From assembly GCA_030737835.1 (NCBI GenBank), contig JAUJYN010000062.1, positions 1 to 64,000 on the forward strand: a DNA stretch of 64,000 bases, written 5' to 3'. Below the pieces are notes generated by a model. It was not told the origin of the DNA and did no database searches. It worked only from the letters and a program-made list of their open reading frames with translations. Made by a program: the position numbers and the translations under genes. This DNA is from Acorus gramineus. Taxonomy: Eukaryota; Streptophyta; Magnoliopsida; Acorales; Acoraceae. Below are positions 9,198 through 21,841 of the stretch, piece after piece (position 1 is the stretch's first letter; every line of letters begins with the position of its first letter).

Positions 9198-12100
9198 ATG
9201 GCGGCGACCAAGCGCGCGTACAAGCTACGTATCCTTTGTTTTTTTCCGTTCTTCTTTGTCTACGACCTCCCATCTGTTGCTTCCTATCTTTCTCTTGTGC
9301 TTTCTTATTTCCGCTTTCAATCAATAAGGAACATAATTGATTTGATTGTGAAACACATCTCATGAAATGGAAGGAAAAAGGGTTGGTGGGGAAGATCAAT
9401 AGGATCTTGGGGCGCTCTTCTCCTCCTCAAATTGGATCCCTCCCAATTTTTTTTTAAAAATGCGAACAACATTTGTACCTTTTTTTTTGGGCTCCCCACT
9501 GTGGCATTCTCATTCCCATTGAATGAAACAATTTTCTAATGTCAAATACAGATAGATATCAAATGCCACGATAAACTGTGAAGTGATACCCTTTTAAGTT
9601 CTAAATGTGAGAATGTGATCGAATTTACATGCATTATTTCTGTATCTGTTAATACCCTTACGAATATGAGGGGGGAGGAGGAGAGGGAACAATCAACCTT
9701 TCCCAATTGGCAAGTACCACAGCTTTAAGAAAATAAGCAGGCTTCTATGTTTCTCTTCCTTGACTTTACTTCCATTCAGAGGAATTTGCAGCCCATGCAT
9801 CCACCGTGAACTGCCTGAAGATTGGGAGGAAGTCCTCAAGGGTCCTTGTCACTGGTGGGGAGGACCATAAGGTGAACTTATGGGCTATTGGCAAACCCAA
9901 TGCCATAGCAAGCCTCTCAGGCCACACCAGTGCCATTGAGTCTGTCAGCTTTGACTCTTCTGAGATGATGGTGGCCGCCGGAGCAGCCAGTGGTACCATT
10001 AAGCTCTGGGACTTGGAGGAAGCCAAGGGTAGGGGACCTCTCTTCTTACTCAATCCACACCTCTTCATGCTGAATTTATGATTTCCATTCCAAACCGTTC
10101 CAATATTAAAGGATATCACTTCCCATAGAAAAACATAATATAGACTAGAAGGCTTGTGTGTTGTTGACTTCTTGAAATTATCTCCCTTATCTGTCGATTC
10201 TGGCTGGTTGGATGCAGTTGTTCGCACCCTCACGGGCCACAGGTCGAATTGTATCTCTGTTGACTTCCATCCATTTGGGGAATTCTTCGCGTCCGGTTCC
10301 CTGGATACGAATCTCAAGATATGGGACATCAGAAGGAAGGGATGCATCCGAACGTACAAAGGCCATAGTCGGGGAGTCAATACCATTCGGTTCACCCCAG
10401 ATGGCCGCTGGGTTGTCTCTGGTGGGGAGGATAATATCGTGAAGGTGACGTTTCTCTCCTCTCCCTTTACCCTGGCATCGCTGGTTCCCCTGAGAGCCAG
10501 GACTTCTGCATTTTGCATACCAGTATGTGCGTTCACATGTCGGTCTGATATGCATGTGTTCTAATTTGGTAGAGGGATACATTTTAGCTTTTAAACTTGA
10601 GTTTCCATCTTGACAGCTGTGGGATTTGACTGCTGGGAAGCTCCTGCATGATTTCAGAGGCCATGAGGGTCAGATACAGTGCATTGATTTCCACCCTCAT
10701 GAGTTCCTCTTGGCTACTGGTGAGTAAATCGACCTTTTCTCCGTTATCTCTGACTGGGATATCACTGTTTCATGATTTCATAGTACAGTTGTAGTGACAT
10801 GTAGATGAATGAATATGCTCACTGTCCCATTGGTTTCCGTCACCTAGCTATCAATGATAACTTCCTGAGACTTTATCCATATCTGGTTTTGAGTTGCAGT
10901 CTTAATTTACTTCATGTCTAAAATTTAATTGACCACTGCCCAGAAATTTTTAATGAAATTTATTAGGGGATGTGATAAAACCTTAAAACATAGATGGTGT
11001 TCAGATCCCCATGGAGTTGGGTTTCCTTCTGTTACTGGGGGTTGTGTCTGGAGGAGGAGACACATTATTCGATGTTTGGGAACTCCAGTTCTTCTATGTT
11101 TCACACAATCCTGGTCCCTCAAGAAATGCTTCTTTTGGTTCATTGCAGGAAGAGCCCAGATTTATCTTGTTTACCAGTGTATTTCATAAAAACAGCCCTG
11201 TTTAGGACCTCAGCATTGCTAGATTTTAAGGAACCAAGCCCAAGCATTTCTTATGCATTTATCATTCAAGAGTAGTTATAGTGCTGGTTTATGAAAGGCT
11301 TTAAATTTTCCATGGCACTTGAGCAACTTATGTGGTCTTCAGGATATGACCTCAATCATTGCAAGAGCCAATGTGATGGGACTTCAGGATCATCTTACAA
11401 GGAATTGTCAGACATAGACAATTTAACATGTAACTGCTAATAAAGATGCATAAAAATTTCCCGATGCCTATCAATTCTTCATCCACATAAAGAATGCACT
11501 AGTGAATATATGCATCAGATTTTTCTCCTTCTCTTTCTCTGTTTTCTTTTTGTTATGGTCTTTCTTAACTGTAGTTGAAACTATGGGCCAATATCATTTG
11601 ACATGGATATATAGCAGTTTGATGGGAACCATTCTGAATGTTTTCAAGTAGTTTACTTTTATTGGGACTGCACAACTGCCATGACAATATTTTATAAATG
11701 AAAGTAATTTTGTACATTTGAGTATGATGCTTGCATGAATGGGTTTCTGTTTATCTATGATATTTACATGAGTCCATCTATGTTATGCCTTTATTTCCTC
11801 AGGTTCAGCAGATAGATCTGTCAAGTTCTGGGACCTTGAAACTTTTGAGATAATTGGTTCAGCTGGACCAGAGGTATCTCTTTGAACTAAATATAAGAAC
11901 GTCAAAAAATTTATCAAAATAAAAAATAATGTCAAAGAAGTTTGTAGAGTTGCAAAAGATTTGCCCTAGCTATTTATTGGCTGTATTTTGTTTTCTGCTC
12001 AAGTTCTTGTTGATTTTCCTGTTGATATGTTGAATTTTTTTTTTAAAATAAAAGAATGGAATCAGTGGATTGTTCTTGACCATTTAACTGTTCCAGACTA

Positions 12101-15100
12101 CGGGAGTGCGTTGTATGGCCTTCAATCCTGATGGAAGAACGTTGCTCTGTGGATTGCATGAAAATCTGAAGGTAGGTTGCTCCTGACAGAAGTCCAAACT
12201 CATTTCATCTAGTTTTATTTCAAACGGAGGTGATGAATACTTAAATTCAGGTTTTCTCTTGGGAACCAATAAGATGTCATGATGCTGTAGATGTGGGATG
12301 GTCTAGATTATCAGATTTGAACATTCACGAGGGAAAACTTCTTGGGTGCTCTCATAATCAAAGTGGTGTTGGAGTATGGGTTGTAGACATCTCGGTATAT
12401 CCTACATTCTCCCTTTTATACTGCTGTTGATGTTGATTGCTCTTTTGGAATTTTGATAAACTGCATCAGAAATTGAACAAGAAAACTGATATATGTATTC
12501 TTCATTTAATTTCTTACACAGCAAATAGAGCCATATGCTGCCTCTAAGACCACCAGATCAAGTGGTCATTCTGAACCAAAATCTACTGCCAGTTTATTGT
12601 CTTTACAATCTGACAACACTATAAAGTCTTGCATGGGGCGGTTATCGGTATCACAAAATTCAGACAAGGAAACTAAATCTACAGCATGTAGACTATCTAT
12701 CTTCTATTTAATCTTCATTTGGTCCTAAAGTTTGTGGTTGTAAAATGCCTGAATTCTTTATTATTATAATTATTACTACCATCTAATGCTATTTTTTGAA
12801 TTTGAAGCAACAGGAAGTGCACCTGGTACTCCTCCGAAGGTTGGACTGAATGTCAATTTGAAGTCAGCTCCAACTAGTTCAGCTGTAGCATCTACCACAG
12901 CAACAACGAAGAAAAGTGCATCAAGGACCCAACAAGCAGCAGTTCAAATGTTCACTAAATCTGATGTCATACCTGTCATTGTTCCCAGAACTAGTGCTAG
13001 ATCCCCCACAGATGCCAGAAAAGAAACTAATGCTGGAAGAACAGTATCCTACACAATGCAGTCAAAATTGAATGATCTTCGAAAGCAGTCAGATGGTAGA
13101 GATGATTCAGGGAGGACTAATTTTTCTATTCACTCTGGATTGATGGGCCCTAGGAATACTGAACCGAATGAAGTTATGGACCAGAATTTCCTTTGCAGAG
13201 TCAATAACAGGAACCAATCAGTCTCTGCTACTGAAAGGAACTTAGTAGCCCTTCGGTGTGCTGGACCTGGAAAGCTTGGAGTTGGAGATAACTTGTTAGT
13301 GGAACCACCAGCTGATTATCGCCATGAAAGCTGTATGGTCTGCTTACCTAAAGATCTCTTAAATTACTATTTGGTCGAGACTAGAACGATTTGAATGCTA
13401 AATTGTATCTGTTCCTGTTGTAGTTGAATTTTTGTTATTGGCTACATATTGACCTGCATCTTAGCTTTCTCAAGTTTTTTCCTAATTGTATGAGAGTTTA
13501 CTTTACTTTTTTTTTTTTTTCTAGTTATGCATTCAGTTTTGGGTTCCTAGCCATAATTTTAATGATTTTCTGGGAAATATTTTGCAACATAAGGTTAAGT
13601 CATATACATGTTATGATCCAGATGGTTTTCTGAGTTAATTTTTTTTTCTGTCCAAAACAAGGCCTAGCTGCCCTTTGTGTCTTTACAATCTCATGGTGTT
13701 GCTCAATTGCGAACTTCCTATTCTATCTATTCAAGAATACTCTCTCCCGTCTTGAGAAATTAATAACAGGTCTTTTGTGTATGACATGTATAGCTACACT
13801 ATTACATAATTTGAAATTTAATAGTAGAAACCCCACAATGTAATAGTAGAAACACCTCAATATCTCATGTGCGAGCTTCCTTTGGAGTGTATCCCATATG
13901 AAATAAAATATTTGGTCCCACCCCTTCTCAAAAAAAAAAAAAAATAAGAAAACAAATTTCTAGTTAATACAATTTGTTGTCAGTCACCTGGTAGCAGTTA
14001 AAAGATTTTCAATTTTAGCATTGGCGCAAACAATTTGTATATCGGAGGTCCAGCTGGTGTTTGGATGTAGATAACTCATCTTCCTTCTTTTCTTTGTTCT
14101 CTTCTTTTCCTTTTTTTCATGGTTTCATGGTATTACATCTTAATTAATTAGTAATATTTGGTGGTACAATCCCTATATATCAAAAAAAAAAAAAAGATTC
14201 CAATTTTTTGGTGGTTGTTAAACTGTTTATTTTGTTTCATTGTTTCTTCATTTGATTTTCATTTTGACTTCTGTTATGCTTATTCCCTTTCCATGACATC
14301 TCATCTTCTCAGTCTTTTCTCTCTCGTTTCCTTTTATATTCTTTTGGATGGTTCATCAAAATTTGTAGGCACCTTACCTTAAAATAAAGAAACAGATAGA
14401 TTCTTGTGTTTTGTATCTGGTAGATATATTCCTTCAAATTAGTAAAATGTAGTACAAAGCATGTATGCTGGATTCTTTTATATTTGAAAGAGAATGTTTT
14501 CAGCTTGAGAATGGAAAACTCATGGTGAAATGAAACGATTAATTATACATTTTGTTTGTTTGGAACAGAAATAGGAATATATATTCTTATACTTGTTTTA
14601 TTACTCCATGGGTAAAAAACCAGATTAGCAGATGAATACTATGGAGTATACCCGATAAAATTATCTGAGCCTTCCCCTCAAAATAAATTATCCGTTTTTG
14701 GGGGAAAGGTGAGATGCCACCAAACAATGACTTCTTGAACACCCGAGTAAGGGGGCTGAGATGCCACCCTATTAAAGAAAGCAATACATCCCTCCCTGGT
14801 TACTTTTCAATTACCAAATTGGCATTCCAACTCAATTTGATTTTGTCAGCCCCAGCTCTGTACAATACCAATTCCTTAGGCAGCCCAATTTCCTTCCCAT
14901 GTAGTTGAGATAGAATAGGAAATTGGAGGATAAGATGGATCGATGACATTTTTTGGTACAACGAAAAGGATTATCCCTATTCTGGTGTTTATTCAGGGAT
15001 TATACTATAACCAATATGGGATAATATTCTATGGCCAAAATGGGATAAGTTTTTCTCTTATTTAATAATGATATGCCACAATTAAAACAACTGGCTGAAT

Positions 15101-18100
15101 TATGTATGACTTTTTCATAGATATACTCTTACATCTTTTGCAAAAAGGTGAAGATTCCTGCCGTGGTGTGGGCAATGTGGCTTTGAGAAATCAGGTGATT
15201 TTCAAAGGCATGACCCCCATCGTGGATGTTATTTGGGAGAATATCCAAAATTTCCTCTCGGAGTGGGGAAGACACATCATGGAGGCCTCTAGAGTTGAGT
15301 TTGTGGATGTAGTGTTGATTATTGAGTAACAGGGGTGTTTGCCTGGTCATGCTGGATTGGTAGTGATTTACACTACTGGTCTACAGTGTCTTTCTTTAGT
15401 TTCTTTGCTTTAGTGTACCTGGAATAAAATATAAAAAAAAACTTCTGCACGACAAATCAAGTTCACTTGTAAGCCACATTACTTAAGCTTTTTGTATGAC
15501 ATTATTTCCTCACCTATATTAATGATGTGTGCCATAAATAATGATCTTTTTCTTTTTGAGGAACAATGAGTGCTCAACACCTATATTAATATTAATAACA
15601 ATGGTAAACTCCTTGAGGAGGGGTCACGTGGCCTTACCTCTAAAATAAAAAGGGAGATAATGTATCACAAGAGTAAAAAGACCAAGAAAAACCAGCAAAG
15701 GTTATTACTGTTCATTAAGTTCATTGTTTGTTTCTCTTTTTAGTTTCTAAACTTCATAAATATGTAGGTGAATTCCTTGCTAAATGAAATTGAGGCATAT
15801 AGAGCACCAAATAAGATCCTTGTGTTCAAAGAGGCCTCCTCATTCTTGATTACCGAGAACAATATTGATGACCAATTGGCAGAACCGGACATGAGAATTT
15901 TTTCTCATCCAGCTCCTCGTGAATGAATATGAATTAAAAAATATCACATATACAAGTGTATTTAATGAATATTACAAAAAATAGTGGTATTTGTTGATAT
16001 TGAATCTGTTATGTAGGAAGCTGTATATACAAGATCTTTATTTCTCATTATTTAACTTCGTTCTATTTAATTTATTATGGATAATGTTTTTTTTTACTTT
16101 AATGCCCAAAACATTGCCTCCTCATTCTTGATTTCTGAAAACAATATTGATGACCAATTGACTGGATTCCTTTTGTCACATTTTGTACTTCCACATGATA
16201 CATTTTACCCTCTTCAATGTACAAGTCTGTTTCATGAATGGTTTTTTCTGATAATTCATGAATGGAATTTCTTTTGAAACTTCTTTTCAGTTTAGGGTTC
16301 ACCGTAGTTGGTATGTTGATCTTGAATTCCTGCATGTGGCTATTTGAGTTGAATGAGAACTCTCTAGCTGATTTTGTCCAAATGAAAATGTTTAATAGTT
16401 TCTAATCATTTTGCTTGACTTAAGAGTTCTTAATACTTGTTTGTTTTCATGTTGTGATCCAAAAATATGCTTTCTGTATGTTCTCTAATTTCATTCTGTT
16501 TCTCACTGTGATTTTCCTGCTATAATGGAAACTAAATATTTTCCATCTTCTATCTAGATGATACCAGGGTGCATAAATTAAGCAGAGACTCATGTTCTAC
16601 AGAAGTGCCAAGAGGAGGTATTTTTTATGTGTAATTTCTGATACTATATTCATGGAAAGTTGAACTATGCTTCTGATATTTGTTCTTTTGGAAACAACTA
16701 GTGAGGATACGCTCAACTAGTATGGAAGGACCAACTTCTAGCAATTCTTTTGAGACAGCCACTGTTATGAACAATGTTTCATATAATCTGGTATGGTATC
16801 TCCATGAGGATTTTTCAGGGATCTATTTTTTGCGGTGTCTAATTCTAATATGAATATATATATCAAACTTTTTTCAGCTCCCTGTTTCTTGCATAACATG
16901 GTGATCTTTTTCTAAATTTGAAATCATTCTGAATTTTATGAGTTGTATGTCATGTTTCTTTGTGGTATGCTTCTAACTCTCAACGAAAGCATCCCCATTT
17001 AATCAACTTTTGATTTTGGAAGTGCAGACTTGTTCTCTTTTACATGTTCATGCTATTTAGAATTTTCATCTTCATGTTAACATATAATGCTGTCATAATG
17101 TTGTTAATTAATATTGAGCAGAGAAGGCGCCTTTCATCTTCTGAAAAAGAAACTGTGTCCGCCAGTGATGAGGATATTATTGCTGATCTAGTGGAGCATC
17201 ATGAACAATTCTTAGTCTCTTTGCAGTCTCGGTTGACGAAACTACAGGTGATTTGCAATGCAGAATAATTTGTTATGCATCTGCTCACTGTTTTGGAACT
17301 TGTAACTCGAGTATTATTTCCTTATTTATTTAATATAGCATTATAGAAATGTTTGCGGGAAAATAATTACCTGTACTCTTTTTGGGAGGAGTCACTAGTT
17401 CTAGCTTCACCTGGTGGGGCTCTTGGTGATGGGTGTTGTTACCCTTTTGTTCTTTTTTCTTCCCATCCTTTATTTTGTTTGTAATTTTTATTTTGTTGTT
17501 GATCCCTAGTCTCACTTTTGTTCAAGGGGCATCGTAATATAAATGAAGCTCCTACCTTCTCTCAAAAAAGAAAAAAAAAGAAGATAAGATTTGAAAGTAG
17601 TGAATTATAAGTAGTTTTGGAGGAATCCTACAGTGATGAAAGGTGCTAAAAACCATCAATGGGCAGTAGGAGTCATAATGCTAACTGAAATGAAAGGTTT
17701 CTTTTTTTTTTTAAGTTGCTTTGAGTCTTCTGCTACTTTTGAAATTCTATATATCATCTATGCCCATTAATAAGACCAAAAGCCAACTAAAAGGAGTTAC
17801 ATTTTAATATTATTGCTAAAATTGATACAAAAGGTTCACAGATGAATTAAATCCTTTAATTAAAAAAGTGAGTATTGTCAGGATGGGAATATTGAGATGG
17901 AGGATTTTAGTATATTTGTTAAAATTAAAGGTTGTTCCAGTAAAGAATAGGAATAGGGGATTTTCAAAAAAAAAAAAAAAGGAATAGGAATAGGGAAAAT
18001 CATTTTGATGATTTGGACATGTGCGATGGAGAGTGCACTCGGTGGGAGCCATATTGTCACTGAAGGGGCTCCAAGGACAAGAGTTGAGCCAAAATAAGTT

Positions 18101-20506
18101 TGGATAATGATAACAAAGAACTGTTGACTGTCCATGCTTTGGAGGACATGATATTTAACAGAGTTAAATGAGCCAACCTCAAATTTTTTAACAGAGTTAA
18201 ATGAGCCAACCCCAAATGTTTGGAATAAAGATTTTGTTTTCCATCTTCTGTATTATATTTTTTTCCATTGCTTAACTACTTTATATGCCAAAGAGGAGGT
18301 CATAATATAATTTATTATATATATATATAAGTGGATGCTATTTGATCGAACACTCGGTGTAACAGGAAAGCGTTATACAATCATGAATAATCATTGACCT
18401 CAATCCTACTACAAAGTAATCGCATTTATATTTTTGCTTATATGCAGGTTATTCACAGGTTTTGGCAAAGGAATGATGTCAGGGGTGCTATAAATGCTAT
18501 GGAGAAGATGTTTGATCATTCTGTAGGTATTTCTGGAATCTAACTGTATTGAGTAACAATTTTTGAGTTGGCCTGCTATTATTACGTCAGTTCTCCTCTT
18601 CGTGCAGGTATTTGCTGATGTGATCTGTAATTTGATGGAAAAAAGTGATGTCATTACCCTGGATATCTGCACTTGCCTTTTACCACTTCTGACAGGCCTT
18701 TTAGATAGCCAGACGGATAGGTATGCCAGAAATGTAGTTATTTGGGCTTACTTTCTTTTGTGATTGTGCAATCATTTTTTTTTTTACTTAAAAGGAGTAC
18801 ATTGTTCTTTGACTACTTAAGAAGGAAGATTCATTGGTGCTCTTCATGTTCGGTGTCATTAATCAGCACACTATTTCTTGCTAACTGAAAGATAAATTGC
18901 CCCAAGTCTATTGACTGTTGTGTTGTCCATATATGTTATGGTCATATTGGTGTTCATCAGTCAGTGCTCTCTAAGAACTTGCACATGTAGTACTTATCTG
19001 TAATCCAGCCAACAATTGAGAAATTTCTAGCAACTTTGAGAATTTACTCAGTTTGATGAGTTACAGACCTGGCCTTTGTCCACTTCATTCGTTGTGGAGT
19101 CTGAATTTGCTATTTTGTCCAGTTAAAAGGGTTTTCTAATTTGATTAGCCGAGTATATAAATAACGGCACATCGAGTAACTTCCCCAACTAATAACTTAA
19201 GATTTGTCTAAGATTAAAAATTTTGCCATATATTTTATATCAAGTTGGAGTAAAGAGGACCTTGGAGTGGAGCCCATTTTACCTATCAGAAGAAACAAGG
19301 TTGGAATCAATCTGGGTCCTGGGAGATGCCCCAGTGGGTGTGCATCGAAAACATCCATTGATCAACCACTTTGTGCTTCTTCTCTTTTCTTTTCCTTTTC
19401 TTTCTTTCTTTTATTTATTTATTTTTAATTCTATGTAAAATCGTTGAGCGATGACATTTCCCTTTGTGAATTGATATTTTGGGAGACTGATGTCCCTGTG
19501 GCATCATGCAATTTAAAGTTAAACCATTCATTTTCTTGATTGATAGCTGGGTATATAGGCTGTATAGTTAAACCATTCATCACCCCACATATATAGGCTG
19601 TATAGTTTCCTCTTTGCACTGTTTTGTAGTATTTAAACTTGTAGTAATGCAGTACCAAGAGAAATTGACAAACATATGTGGTGGGTTAAATTGAGCCAGG
19701 AAATGGTTTGCTATGGGTCTGGTGGGCCTTAATTAGTATAGATGGTCAGCATGTACAGTTTTTCTCATTCGTAACACCTTTCATGGAGGTATTTCTGGAT
19801 CTAACATGTGTGGTTTTGCTTTTGTAAAAAAGAATGTGTCATTTTGTAGGTATCACTAAGCCCTTGTGTATTAAAACATGTCATTAGCAGCAGATTGTAT
19901 GTCACGCATGACTATTTCTTAAAAAGAACTGAGTTGTCACTATGTTCTTAAAATATCAGATCTGGACATTTAGAAATATTCATTTCCAAGGCTATCTTAC
20001 TTGCTAGGTTGGAGTTCAAAAGGCATACTAGCATTGTGTAATGTATTTTAATATTTATTGATTCAGGCGTATCAGCATCTCCTTGGAAATGTTGCTAAAG
20101 CTTGTCAGGACCTTTGGTCCCGTAATTTACCCAACTCTGAAAGCGTCTTCATCTGTTGGTGTAGATCTTCAGGCGGAACAGAGGTAATGTAATGTCATTT
20201 TTTCTTGTCTGGTTGATGTTTGTTGAGCTCTCAATTACCTATTCGCTGATCAATATTGTTTGATGATAGGCTGGAGCGCTGCAATATGTGCTTTGTTGAG
20301 CTGGAGAAAATCAAGCATTGTCTGCCCACCCTCTCAAGGTGAGTTATGGTTGGACCTCATAGTTAGAGAAGGTGGCCAAACACTGTGGCTCACAGTTAAT
20401 TTTATTCATCTTGCTATCGGTTCTTGTTCTCATCCATTACAGAAGAGGAGGAACCATTGCAAAGTCTGCACAGGAGCTGAACCTTGCTTTTCAAGAAGTG
20501 ACATGA
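9198..20506 (+). CDS. KTN80: Katanin p80 WD40 repeat-containing subunit (KTN80), 17 exons
   Basis: Regulatory subunit of the microtubule-severing enzyme katanin. It targets and stabilises the p60 AAA ATPase at microtubule crossovers and branch points. Exons: 9198-9228, 9780-10028, 10218-10444, 10617-10719, 11803-11873, 12097-12171, 12251-12394, 12522-12687, 12808-13332, 16558-16617, 16702-16790, 17122-17247, 18448-18522, 18608-18720, 20067-20183, 20270-20338, 20443-20506 (767 codons plus stop). The protein starts [18 protein letters not shown]40 repeats fill about residues 10-300 ([63 protein letters not shown]). A variable Ser/Thr-rich linker follows. The p60-binding con80 domain spans about 585-765 and ends [15 protein letters not shown]. 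Intron 9 is 3.2 kb. The exon 9 end (donor CT|GTATGG) is the least certain join; it was chosen because it restores frame and gives ESYDDTR. Confidence 0.95.
13333..16557 (+). other. KTN80 intron 9 (3.2 kb) with internal repeats
   Basis: The largest intron in the gene. It holds poly-A and poly-T runs and a 45-bp near-direct duplication: CCTCCTCATTCTTGATT...AACAATATTGATGACCAATTG at about 15832-15877 and again at 16116-16160. Around 14540-15020 there is sequence reminiscent of a decayed MITE (TTTGTTTGGAACAG), without clear ends. No additional exon is convincing. Confidence 0.6.
18155..18217. repeat. 33-bp tandem duplication in a KTN80 intron
   Basis: TTAACAGAGTTAAATGAGCC is repeated head to tail with a 33-base period (18155-18187 and 18188-18217), with one or two differences. 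Confidence 0.85.
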
Positions 20507-21841
20507 AGTGAAGCACATGATATGGGACAACTGAGGCTTATTAGATAGGCAAAAGGAGGACATCCATCTGCCTCCTTTCTAACCCATCTCTGATGGATTT
20601 CATTGGTTCTTTCCGGGGCTGGTTGGCACTGTGTTTGACTTCCTCAAGTCCATCAGGATTGAAATTTAATCATTCATCACGGTTTGTTGGATTCACCTGT
20701 ACATGCTAACCAAGTGATTGTCTGACTTCAGAAGCTGACTGCTGGAGTGAAGAGCATTTTGCCCGCTTCCAAATATTTACGAGCATCACACAAATATCTT
20801 CAGCGCCTGATACCCTCTAACTTCCATTCAAGTGCTATGGAAGATACCCTCTAACTTACTTCTATTCAAGTGCTATGGAATGTTATTTTGTAATATTGAC
20901 TTTACAGCTGGAACTTTCATTATATGATACAATTGGCCCAAAGATGGAAAGATATATTCTTCCTTGCATTTGTTGGATTGACAGAATTTGAAGCCAAGTG
21001 ATGCCTTGATGACTTCTTTTCTATGTTAATTCTAAATACCACAATCTATTTTAAGATGCCAAAGCAAATTCACCAAAACTTTGTGGAATTGTAATGTTTC
21101 CTTGCCAGTATTGTGTATATGGTTGGATAGATAAACCAAACTTTTCTGTGGCATTTTATTGTGACTGTGCAGGTTTTGAAACCTCCAGGTTAGTAACAAC
21201 CAAAAGAAACCTCTTAGGGCCCATTTAGTAACCTTAGTCCAGAAAGATGATTCTTCTTTCTTCGTGAATCTATTAATGAGGAATAGTCACACAAAGGAAT
21301 CACTGTTAACCCGGGTATACTAGAAAAAGATCATGCCCCTTGAGGAATGAAATGAATTTTGCTTGGGCATTCAGAAAAGGCCTTACAAATGAAAGACTTC
21401 GCACATCATTTATCTGAAAGATTTCACACATCATTTATCTGAAAGGGAATCCAGTTAATGCTGGATCCATCATTACATGTTAGTTCCAGATTAATGATTG
21501 ACATGTACCCCAAGTTATCCCAAAATCTCAAATGATAAACAAAACACATGTCAACCATTGATTGGGGATTGACATGCACTTATGAGATCCAATATTGATT
21601 GATCCAACAAAAGAAAGAGAATCAGAAAGGTTACCAAAAAAATGCAGCTATGGCATCTTACTACAAAAAAAATGGGATTGATCTTTCTTTAAACATGACT
21701 GGCAAGTTTGGAATTTCCCTTCAATCACCAATGTTTTTTTTCCCAGTCCCGCCGAAACAGGAAATGAAACCTATGAGGGATCAAATTACAAATGAAGACA
21801 CAGATCCAGAGAACTTGCAAGCATGTGATCTGATATTTCAT
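20507..21841. other. KTN80 3' UTR and the convergent gap to UTP23
   Basis: The first 500-600 bases are probably KTN80 3' UTR. It includes a short direct repeat GATACCCTCTAACTT (about 20810 and 20844). From about 21215, GGGCCCATTTAGTAACC starts AT-rich sequence that could be an old MITE, but I found no matching second end. No gene is seen. Confidence 0.5.

Noticed and set aside
9766-10536. 256-codon minus-strand open frame
   Set aside because: It is antisense to KTN80 exons 2 and 3 and runs straight through the intron; no protein family matches. It is a shadow of codon use on the other strand.
13333-13394. Extension of KTN80 exon 9 to its in-frame stop
   Set aside because: The strong donor GTATGG at 13333 restores frame with exon 10 and gives family-like ESYDD; reading on would truncate the protein before its p60-binding domain.
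14540-15020. Possible MITE in KTN80 intron 9 (TTTGTTTGGAACAG start)
   Set aside because: No credible matching right end or target duplication was found.
21215-21560. Possible MITE starting GGGCCCATTTAGTAACC
   Set aside because: No inverted partner end could be located.
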